A stretch of 5,376 nt of DNA from an uncultured Collinsella sp. (GTDB lineage Bacteria; Actinomycetota; Coriobacteriia; Coriobacteriales; Coriobacteriaceae). A program made the position numbers and the translations under genes. The stretch covers positions 1 to 5,376 of the forward strand of contig CAADVA010000190.1 of the NCBI GenBank assembly GCA_900752345.1, in the 5' to 3' direction. Shown here piece after piece: positions 1 through 4,279 of this stretch (the stretch's first letter is position 1; each line of letters opens with the position of its first letter). The notes beneath the pieces were generated by a model that searched no databases, was not told the DNA's origin, and saw only the letters and a program-made list of their open reading frames with translations.

Positions 1-150
1 AACGATGTGAGCCACGGCCTGACCCACCGGCCCCGTCACCGCAGCAGGTAGAAATGCCATACCGACAGCGCCCGCGCCAACCACAGCGATCGCAAGCGCC
101 AAGACAATCAATCCAATACGGGCAGAACGGCTCACGGCAAAACACCCCAC
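1..150 (-). CDS. N-terminal fragment of a secreted or membrane-anchored protein, unrecognised
   Basis: The minus strand is open from a GTG at 150-148 to the left edge (50 codons, in frame to base 1), so the gene continues outside the window. The product starts with a short basic stretch (SRSAR), then a long hydrophobic segment rich in Ala, Val, Leu and Gly (about residues 12-34, RIGLIVLALAIAVVGAGAVG), then FLPAAVTGPVG. This is the layout of an uncleaved signal anchor or a signal peptide, so the protein is probably exported or membrane-tethered. The GTG at 150 is preferred because GAAGG (163-159) lies 8 nt upstream. A second in-frame GTG at 135 would give a tighter signal peptide beginning VSRSAR but has a weaker ribosome binding site. 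The family cannot be named from this fragment. It is divergent from the 222-aa gene at 370. The hydrophobic profile is the main support; an open frame of this length alone would be weak evidence. Confidence 0.6.
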   Translation of the reverse strand, partial: MGCFAVSRSARIGLIVLALAIAVVGAGAVGMAFLPAAVTGPVGQAVAHIV

Positions 151-224
151 AATGCAAACCTTCGCCACCTGCACTAATGATATCGCCAGCTAACACTATT
201 ACCAAAAGAAGCCGCGCGCTCCTC

Positions 225-266
225 ACCACCACAAAGGGGACAGGCACCTTTGTGGTGGTTTTCGAC
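225..266 (+). repeat. REP-like palindrome, copy 1 of 3
   Basis: Perfect 13-bp inverted repeat: 225-237 (ACCACCACAAAGG) pairs with 247-259 around a 9-nt loop (GGACAGGCA). It is followed by TTTTCGAC (259-266), which recurs after the other two copies. The GGGGACAGGCACC core resembles REP elements that in other bacteria are linked to Y1-family (RAYT/TnpA-REP) transposases; no such transposase is in the window. It lies in the gap between two divergent genes. Read rightward it is a stem followed by T4, but no plus-strand gene lies upstream in the window for it to terminate. Confidence 0.85.
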
Positions 267-359
267 GCTAACGGTCGACCATCTCGCGCCATGAGATTAA
301 ACTTGAATTGTTCTCTGAACATATCCATTTCTGCCTATCCTCAACAGATCTTTGTCTCG

Positions 360-364
360 AGGAG
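360..364 (+). promoter_or_regulatory. Shine-Dalgarno of the 222-aa gene
   Basis: AGGAG at 360-364 lies 5 nt before ATG 370. It decides the start: the longer in-frame TTG at 352 lies inside or upstream of this site and has no ribosome binding site of its own. I saw no convincing -35/-10 pair between 267 and 359. Confidence 0.75.
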
Positions 365-369
365 CGCAT

Positions 370-1038
370 ATGAAGCCGTCTCATTCCACCGGTCGCAACG
401 TCATTACCATTTTCGCCATACCCATCGCGATGTTCTTCTTTATCGTCGTCACGCCCTTTTCCCTCGGTATCGCCTCGCCCTTCGATTTATGCGGAATGGT
501 CGACGCCGGCTCGCGTGCCACCTCGCTCTCCTTTATTTGTCGTGGCGTGTTCTACGAAGATAGAATTCCCACCGGAATTTGGCAGTCAAAGTTGCCACTG
601 CTCGGTCAGATCGACGGATGCTCCCCCTATTTCTGCCTTGGACCTCAGGCGCTAAACTATCTAATCGACGACCAGCCACTCGACTCCGTCACCCTCGCCT
701 ACGACTACGCACCAAACACCGATGAGCGCCACATGAACCAAGTCCTCGACAAGATGCTTGGACAGTGCGGGCTCACCGAGGAGGCCGGTCGAACCATCTA
801 TAGCAACCAGAAATTAAAGCGAACAGAACTCCGCCGTGTCGGAAAAATCAAAGGGCGAAACGGGGCTGCCTACTGGGATGCCTGGGCAACACGCGACAAG
901 GGCGAATTCGGACACAGCACCTATATGGTCACTGTCTACACCAAAGACGGAATTAAGGACAATGTTGACTATTTCGCGTCATCCAAACTCGGCATCCCCA
1001 AAACAACCAAGCCCACCAGCCCAGATGAAGTCCTGTAG
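370..1038 (+). CDS. Unrecognised 222-aa protein with one N-terminal membrane helix
   Basis: I do not recognise the family. The start is ATG 370, which has AGGAG 5 nt upstream; the stop is TAG 1036-1038. Residues 1-10 are polar and basic (MKPSHSTGRN). Residues 11-35 form a long hydrophobic run (VITIFAIPIAMFFFIVVTPF onward), giving either a signal anchor with the remainder outside the cell (positive residues on the cytoplasmic side) or a long signal peptide. The remaining ~185 residues are mostly hydrophilic with five cysteines (41, 57, 84, 89, 133); the CSPYFC spacing at 84-89 and the extracytoplasmic location make disulfides possible. The middle (about 95-165) has a helix-like character and the C-terminal part is rich in Lys, Thr and Pro. 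The codon use is less G/C-biased than in the conserved genes of the window, and no partner gene is adjacent, which fits an accessory or lineage-specific gene. It is flanked on both sides by REP-like hairpins. Confidence 0.8.
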   Translation: MKPSHSTGRNVITIFAIPIAMFFFIVVTPFSLGIASPFDLCGMVDAGSRATSLSFICRGVFYEDRIPTGIWQSKLPLLGQIDGCSPYFCLGPQALNYLIDDQPLDSVTLAYDYAPNTDERHMNQVLDKMLGQCGLTEEAGRTIYSNQKLKRTELRRVGKIKGRNGAAYWDAWATRDKGEFGHSTYMVTVYTKDGIKDNVDYFASSKLGIPKTTKPTSPDEVL

Positions 1039-1062
1039 AGACGCTCATTAGAATGTCGTTCA

Positions 1063-1087
1063 GCGAGCACGGCAGCATCGAGCTCGC
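1063..1087 (+). terminator. Weak hairpin after the 222-aa gene
   Basis: GCGAGC (1063-1068) pairs with GCTCGC (1082-1087) across a 13-nt loop, 24 nt beyond the stop codon of the 222-aa gene. It has no following T tract, so it is a poor intrinsic terminator by itself. The REP-like hairpin immediately downstream (1096-1133), which ends in T4, is at least as good a candidate for ending this transcript. Confidence 0.3.
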
Positions 1088-1095
1088 CCCCCCCC

Positions 1096-1137
1096 ACCAC
1101 CACGAAAGGGACAGGCCCCTTTGTGGTGGTTTTCGAC
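1096..1137 (+). repeat. REP-like palindrome, copy 2 of 3; possible terminator
   Basis: Arms 1096-1108 and 1118-1130 form 13 positions with one G:T pair and one A/C mismatch around a 9-nt loop. This is the same geometry as the copy at 225, with the same loop orientation (GGGACAGGC on the plus strand) and the same TTTTCGAC 3' flank (1130-1137). Similarity to copy 1 continues past the flank: 259-286 and 1130-1157 match at about 21 of 28 bases. In the rightward direction a G+C-rich stem followed by TTTT could serve as a bidirectionally imperfect terminator for the 222-aa gene. A run of nine C (1087-1095) abuts its left arm. Confidence 0.8.
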
Positions 1138-1150
1138 TCTGGCACTCGAC

Positions 1151-1209
1151 TGTCTCGATCTGTAACATCTAGCGGCTCTTTTCGATCTTAGATGTTACAG
1201 ATTGAGATG
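1151..1209. repeat. TGTTACAG-type stem-loop A
   Basis: A near-perfect 21-bp inverted repeat: 1151-1171 pairs with 1189-1209, all positions Watson-Crick except three G:T pairs (at 1151, 1152 and 1157), with a 17-nt loop at 1172-1188. The arm contains TCTCGATCTGTAACATCT. The same arm sequence recurs in stem-loop B (1227-1293), so this is a repeated element and not a chance palindrome. No open frame of substance crosses it. It could be a miniature mobile element, a structured RNA or a paired protein-binding site. Confidence 0.8.
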
Positions 1210-1226
1210 AAATGATCAGCGGCGAT

Positions 1227-1293
1227 CGTTTGTCTCAATCTGTAACAACCGCTCGTCAAATAGGGGCCCAGATGTTACAGGTCGAGACAAACG
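1227..1293. repeat. TGTTACAG-type stem-loop B
   Basis: Arms 1227-1247 and 1273-1293 pair over 21 positions with one A/C mismatch and one T:G pair; the loop is 1248-1272 (25 nt). The shared core with stem-loop A is TCTCRATCTGTAACA on the left and TGTTACAGRTYGAGA on the right, while the two loops are unrelated in sequence. Paired arm bases are conserved and loops are free to vary, as expected where the pairing or the palindromic binding site is what matters. It ends 2 nt before REP-like copy 3. Confidence 0.8.
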
Positions 1294-1295
1294 GG

Positions 1296-1337
1296 ACCGC
1301 CACAAAGGTGCCTGTCCCCTTCGTGGTGGTTTTCGAC
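1296..1337 (+). repeat. REP-like palindrome, copy 3 of 3, loop inverted
   Basis: Arms 1296-1308 and 1318-1330 form 13 positions with one G:T pair and one A/C mismatch around a 9-nt loop. The hairpin reads as the reverse complement of copy 1 (33 of 35 bases match when 1296-1330 is reverse-complemented and set against 225-259). Even so, the conserved TTTTCGAC flank is still on its right side (1330-1337), as in copies 1 and 2. The loop is therefore flipped relative to the flank. Confidence 0.85.
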
Positions 1338-1423
1338 AAAAAGAAGCCGCCCCATTAACAGAGGCAGCATCAAGCAAGTCTATTTATTAGCGTCCCTCAA
1401 GACCCAACGAGAACGTCGCGGTA

Positions 1424-1495
1424 GCCCCGGCCATACCTTTCCCTCGGGCGACCCTCGCGAAGCGCGTGAGCACGAGGGAAAGGTGTGGCAGGGGC
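1424..1495 (-). terminator. Long hairpin downstream of the aconitase-family gene, probable terminator
   Basis: A 17-bp stem (1430-1446 with 1473-1489, one T:G pair) is extended by GCCCC/GGGGC (1424-1428 with 1491-1495) beyond a single mismatch. The apical part holds a further 6-bp stem (1454-1459 with 1465-1470). It begins 12 nt after the TAA of the minus-strand gene that ends at 1507, which is where a terminator is expected. There is no clear T tract on the minus-strand 3' side, so it may act as a Rho-independent terminator of low quality, as an RNA 3'-end stabiliser, or as another repeat. The neighbouring stretch 1338-1423 contains nothing I recognise. Confidence 0.55.
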
Positions 1496-1506
1496 GTACA
1501 GCAGAG

Positions 1507-3807
1507 TTACTCGGCAGCGGCCTTGAACTTGTTGTAGTTGATCAGGCAGCCGGCCCTGACGATGGCACGCTCCTCGGCCGTCATGTCGGCAATGTAAAGC
1601 TCAATCTGCTCGACCGCACCGTCGGCGCGCACTACGTAGGCGGCGATGTCCTTCAGGTCGCCGTCGAGCGCGGCGCGGATACCCGGCACAAAGACGTAGT
1701 CGCCCACCTCAAAGTTGGGCTCGGCCTCCATCTGGAAGGGCACCATGCCCCAGTTCATCACGTTGGAGCGATAGCGCTTGGTGGCATACTCGTGGACGAT
1801 GTTGGCCAGGCCGCCAATCACGCGCTGGCAGCTCGCGGCCTGCTCGCGGGCAGAACCGTCACCGGGCTTCTTAGCGTAGAGCATGGAACCGTACTCGGTC
1901 GCCTTGGCATCGGCCGCGACGCCCGCGCCGGCCAGCGCCTCAAACACGCCGGCAAGCTCGACATCGAGCGCCGCCAGGTCGCCCGCGGCCTCGCCGGCCA
2001 CGCGACGCTTCTCCACGGCGTCGACCTCCTTGGAACGACCCACGTAGGCAGGGTCGCGGCGGCTGAGCGTAAACTCGGCCAGGCCCAGCGGGTTGGAGCG
2101 GAAGGAGCTCGTCTCGCCCGAGGGAATGAGCTCGTCAGTCGTGGTGACCGGGTCCATGATCTTGGAGCACACCTTGAGCAGGATATCGTCGCCGAGAGGC
2201 TCCATCGCAGGCCACGGTTTGATGTTGGGACCCTCGACCAGCTCGTCGGCAGGCTCCGCCTTGCCAAAGCCCCAGTACACACGCTTTTTGTACGGCGCGT
2301 CGTCAAAGGTGTACTCGCAGGCCTCGTCCCAAGTCTCCTCGAGCAGGTCGGTCGCCGGCGTCAGGACGCCGCCGTTGGCAGCCGTCGCCGCAATGGAGCG
2401 GGCGTCCATCAGGGCCACGGCGCTCAGCTGGCCATTACCCGGCTTGGAACCCTCGCGGTTGGGGAAGTTGCGCGTGGTGTGGCGGATCGAAAGGCCGTTG
2501 TTGGCGGGCGTGTCGCCGGCGCCAAAGCACGGGCCGCAGAACGCCGTGCGCACGATCGCACCGGCCTCCATAAGGTCGTAGATGTAGCCACGGCGCGTGA
2601 GCTCGAGCGCCACGGGCTGGCTTGTGGGATAGACCGACAGCGAAAACTCGCCGCAGCCGGTGTTGGCGCCCTTGAGCACGCGGGCAGCCTGGACCACGGA
2701 GTCGTAGTTGCCGCCCGAGCAGCCGGCGATAACGCCCTGCTGCACGTGCAGCTTGCCGTCGACGATCTTGTCGAGCAGGCTAAAGTGTGTCTTGCCCTCG
2801 CCGATCTTGGCGGCCTCGAGCTCCACCTCGTGCAGGATGTCCTCGAGGTTCTCGTTGAGCTCGTCGATCTCAAAGCCATTGGAAGGATGGAACGGCAGCG
2901 CGATCATGGGCTTTATACTCGACAGATCGACCTCGACGCAGCCGTCGTAGTAGGCAACATCGGCGGGCTTGAGCTCGCGGTAGTCGTCGCCGCGGCCGTG
3001 CATGGTCAAAAACGCGTGTGTGTCCTCGTCAGTTGCCCAAATGGAGGAAAGGCAGGTGGTCTCGGTGGTCATGACGTCGACGCCGTTGCGGTAGTCGGTC
3101 GTCATACTCGCGATGCCGGGGCCCACAAACTCCATGACCTTGTTCTTGACGTAGCCCTTGGCAAAGACGGCGCGGATGATGGCGAGCGCCACATCGTGCG
3201 GACCGACGCCGGGGCGTGGGGCGCCCGTGAGGTAGATGGCGACGACGCCGGGATAGGCAACGTCGTAGGTGTCGCGCAGCAGCTGTTTGGCCAACTCGCC
3301 GCCGCCCTCGCCCACGGCCATGGTGCCCAGGGCGCCGTAGCGGGTGTGCGAGTCGGAACCCAAGATCATCTTGCCGCAACCGGCGAAGTTCTCACGCATA
3401 AAGGAGTGGATGACGGCGATGTGCGGCGGGACGAAGATGCCGCCGTACTTCTTGGCCGCGGAAAGGCCAAAGACGTGGTCGTCCTCGTTGATGGTGCCGC
3501 CCACGGCGCACAGCGAGTTATGGCAGTTGGTGAGCACGTAAGGCAGCGGGAACTGCTCCATGCCCGAGGCGCGCGCCGTCTGGATGATGCCGACAAAGGT
3601 GATGTCATGGCTCGCCATGGCATCGAAGCGAATCTTGAGCGCTTCGGGATCTCCGGACGTATTGTGTGCCTGGAGGATCGAATACGCGATGGTGCCACGC
3701 TTGGCATCCTCGGGCGTCTGCGTAATACCGCGCTCGGCGGCCTCGGCCGCAGGCACAACCTCGCTGCCGCCGCGCAGGTAGATGCCATCCTCGTACAGCT
3801 TGACCAT
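1507..3807 (-). CDS. Aconitase-family [4Fe-4S] hydratase, YbhJ-like
   Basis: A 766-aa member of the aconitase superfamily, with the catalytic (Pfam aconitase) domain at about residues 20-470 and the C-terminal swivel domain at about 550-720. Visible landmarks, compared with mitochondrial aconitase from memory, are GSDSHTRYG (150-158, the DSH triad), the three cluster ligands C363 (in VIAGCSGGNYD, where aconitases have GSCTNS), C424 and C427 (FCGPCFG), TRNFPNR (445-451, substrate-binding arginines), TTTDELIPSG (555-564), SSFR (567-570) and GDGSAREQAA (649-658, catalytic Ser652 and Arg654). The 61/3 ligand spacing is close to the 63/3 of aconitase. The family interconverts hydroxy acids through dehydration and hydration in the cytoplasm. 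The overall pattern, especially the altered first Cys motif, looks like the uncharacterised YbhJ-type 'hydratase' group more than AcnA or AcnB, so citrate/isocitrate activity is not assured. ATG 3807 is chosen for GGGAG 5 nt upstream; an upstream in-frame extension to 3987 lacks family-like sequence. The stop is TAA 1507-1509. No operon partner is adjacent. Confidence 0.93.
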   Translation of the reverse strand: MVKLYEDGIYLRGGSEVVPAAEAAERGITQTPEDAKRGTIAYSILQAHNTSGDPEALKIRFDAMASHDITFVGIIQTARASGMEQFPLPYVLTNCHNSLCAVGGTINEDDHVFGLSAAKKYGGIFVPPHIAVIHSFMRENFAGCGKMILGSDSHTRYGALGTMAVGEGGGELAKQLLRDTYDVAYPGVVAIYLTGAPRPGVGPHDVALAIIRAVFAKGYVKNKVMEFVGPGIASMTTDYRNGVDVMTTETTCLSSIWATDEDTHAFLTMHGRGDDYRELKPADVAYYDGCVEVDLSSIKPMIALPFHPSNGFEIDELNENLEDILHEVELEAAKIGEGKTHFSLLDKIVDGKLHVQQGVIAGCSGGNYDSVVQAARVLKGANTGCGEFSLSVYPTSQPVALELTRRGYIYDLMEAGAIVRTAFCGPCFGAGDTPANNGLSIRHTTRNFPNREGSKPGNGQLSAVALMDARSIAATAANGGVLTPATDLLEETWDEACEYTFDDAPYKKRVYWGFGKAEPADELVEGPNIKPWPAMEPLGDDILLKVCSKIMDPVTTTDELIPSGETSSFRSNPLGLAEFTLSRRDPAYVGRSKEVDAVEKRRVAGEAAGDLAALDVELAGVFEALAGAGVAADAKATEYGSMLYAKKPGDGSAREQAASCQRVIGGLANIVHEYATKRYRSNVMNWGMVPFQMEAEPNFEVGDYVFVPGIRAALDGDLKDIAAYVVRADGAVEQIELYIADMTAEERAIVRAGCLINYNKFKAAAE

Positions 3808-3812
3808 ACTGT

Positions 3813-3817
3813 CTCCC
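3813..3817 (-). promoter_or_regulatory. Shine-Dalgarno of the aconitase-family gene
   Basis: The minus strand reads GGGAG, then 5 nt, then ATG at 3807. This site fixes the start and excludes a 60-residue in-frame extension to 3987. Confidence 0.8.
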
Positions 3818-3822
3818 ACTCT

Positions 3823-3839
3823 GCCCAAAAGATTTGGGC
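3823..3839. promoter_or_regulatory. Perfect inverted repeat just upstream of the ribosome binding site
   Basis: GCCCAAA (3823-3829), AGA, TTTGGGC (3833-3839): 7-bp arms with a 3-nt centre, ending 5 nt before the Shine-Dalgarno of the aconitase-family gene. As DNA it could be an operator; as RNA, a short leader hairpin able to affect ribosome loading. Only the symmetry and the position are seen; the binding factor is unknown. Confidence 0.45.
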
Positions 3840-3907
3840 GCATAGCATACATTCGTTCAATATCGTGCCATAGAACGGTTGCAAGTGGGTTACGAATCTG
3901 CGCGTTC

Positions 3908-3925
3908 ACTTTATCTCGGTAAAGT
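3908..3925. promoter_or_regulatory. ACTTTA-N6-TAAAGT inverted repeat, possible operator
   Basis: Perfect 6-bp arms (3908-3913 and 3920-3925) with a 6-nt spacer, about 100 bp upstream of the aconitase-family start. The spacing is typical of a dimeric helix-turn-helix operator. A weak promoter could lie between it and the gene (TTGCAA followed 16 nt later by TATTGA on the minus strand, around 3860-3890), but the match to consensus is poor. Function is inferred from position only. Confidence 0.35.
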
Positions 3926-3929
3926 AAAG

Positions 3930-3951
3930 GACGGCCCCGGTGTGGGCTGTC
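3930..3951 (-). terminator. Short hairpin, possible terminator or leader structure
   Basis: Arms 3930-3937 and 3944-3951 form 8 pairs (one G:T) around a 6-nt loop. On the minus strand the stem is followed by CTTTACTTTACC, which is T-rich but not a proper T tract. It could stop read-through arriving from the hspR side before the aconitase-family gene. Confidence 0.3.
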
Positions 3952-3980
3952 AGATTTGGTGTAAGAGTGTCCCTTCCGAC

Positions 3981-4009
3981 TAGTCATTTAAGAACGTCCC
4001 CCATGACTA
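3981..4009. repeat. Stem-loop bounding a GAACGTCCCC repeat
   Basis: TAGTCAT (3981-3987) pairs perfectly with ATGACTA (4003-4009); the 15-nt loop contains GAACGTCCCC, the motif that opens each of the two direct-repeat units at 3992 and 4079. The second unit lacks the same flanking stem, so the palindrome is specific to the first. Confidence 0.5.
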
Positions 4010-4148
4010 CCGCATCCGGAGCAAGGCAACGCCGCAGGTAGAGGACGGACAGCGAGCGGGCCGTATTTCCAAAGTGAGGAACGTCCCCAAGTGCCGCATC
4101 CGGGCCATGGCAACGCCGATATTTTGGCGCGGACAGCGAAAGCCCGCC
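3992..4148. repeat. Two diverged direct-repeat units, ~70 bp each
   Basis: Units 3992-4062 and 4079-4148 share four blocks in the same order: GAACGTCCCC (3992, 4079), CCGCATCCGG (4010, 4094), GGCAACGCCG (4025, 4109) and CGGACAGCGA (4046, 4130). The offset is 87 for the first block and 84 for the rest, so one small indel separates them. The DNA between the blocks has diverged. No supported gene crosses them. They look like decayed copies of a dispersed intergenic repeat; whether further copies exist elsewhere in the genome cannot be seen here. Confidence 0.75.
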
Positions 4149-4237
4149 AGAGCGAGCAAGGTGCCTTGAAACAAGGCGGCATTGATCTTTTGATCATGCC
4201 GCCGAAGTTGAAAGGCAGATTGCCGCTCTGACGGGCT
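4141..4237. repeat. Long imperfect stem-loop with TTTT apex
   Basis: The outer stem is 4141-4154 with 4224-4237 (one mismatch), continuing through GCAA/TTGC (4156-4159 with 4220-4223) and GCCTT/AAGGC (4163-4167 with 4212-4216). The inner stem is GGCGGCAT/ATGCCGCC (4175-4182 with 4196-4203) then GATC/GATC around TTTT (4188-4191). An alternative local hairpin, GCCTTG-AAA-CAAGGC (4163-4177), competes with it. Nearly the whole 97 bp can fold on itself, which suggests a miniature inverted-repeat element or a structured RNA. Its left end overlaps the second direct-repeat unit. Confidence 0.7.
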
Positions 4238-4251
4238 TGCAGCGTCAACTG

Positions 4252-4279
4252 GTTACGCGGGTTGGTAAACCCGCGTAAC
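4252..4279 (-). terminator. Hairpin at the end of hspR, probable terminator
   Basis: A perfect 12-bp stem (4252-4263 with 4268-4279) with a 4-nt loop (GGTA on the plus strand). The last base of the hspR stop codon TAG (4281-4279) is the first base of the stem. There is no T tract on the minus-strand 3' side (CAGTTGACG), so termination efficiency is uncertain; the structure may equally protect the 3' end of the heat-shock transcript. Confidence 0.6.

Noticed and set aside
54..563. A 169-codon plus-strand open frame
   Set aside because: It crosses the leftward edge gene, the REP-like hairpin and the start of the 222-aa gene; its Arg/Gln/Ser-rich, His-rich translation looks non-coding and there is no ribosome binding site.
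1151..1293. tRNA or riboswitch
   Set aside because: The folds are simple long hairpins with no cloverleaf, no conserved riboswitch core that I recognise, and no gene immediately downstream in either orientation with a suitable leader.
225..1337. The three similar palindromes and the paired stem-loops as a CRISPR array
   Set aside because: The repeats are irregularly spaced (about 870 and 200 bp apart), differ in orientation, are palindromic REP-like elements, and no cas gene is present.
1393..1400. TCCCTCAA/TTGAGGGA as a possible HAIR (HspR operator) half-site
   Set aside because: HAIR has the form CTTGAGT-N7-ACTCAAG; no partner half-site lies at the right distance and the location is downstream of a gene.
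1483..3873. A 796-codon open frame on the plus strand opposite the aconitase-family gene
   Set aside because: It is an antisense shadow produced by strong G/C third-position bias. The product is Val/Ala/Gly/His/Arg-rich low-complexity sequence with no domain, and the minus strand carries a full set of aconitase motifs.
3808..3987. A 60-residue N-terminal extension of the aconitase-family protein
   Set aside because: The extension lacks family-like sequence, crosses two inverted repeats, and the internal ATG at 3807 has an excellent Shine-Dalgarno 5 nt upstream.
3988..4248. An 86-codon minus-strand open frame downstream of hspR
   Set aside because: It consists entirely of the two direct-repeat units and the long stem-loop; the sequence is Trp/Cys/Pro-rich without a domain, so it is repeat DNA and not a gene.
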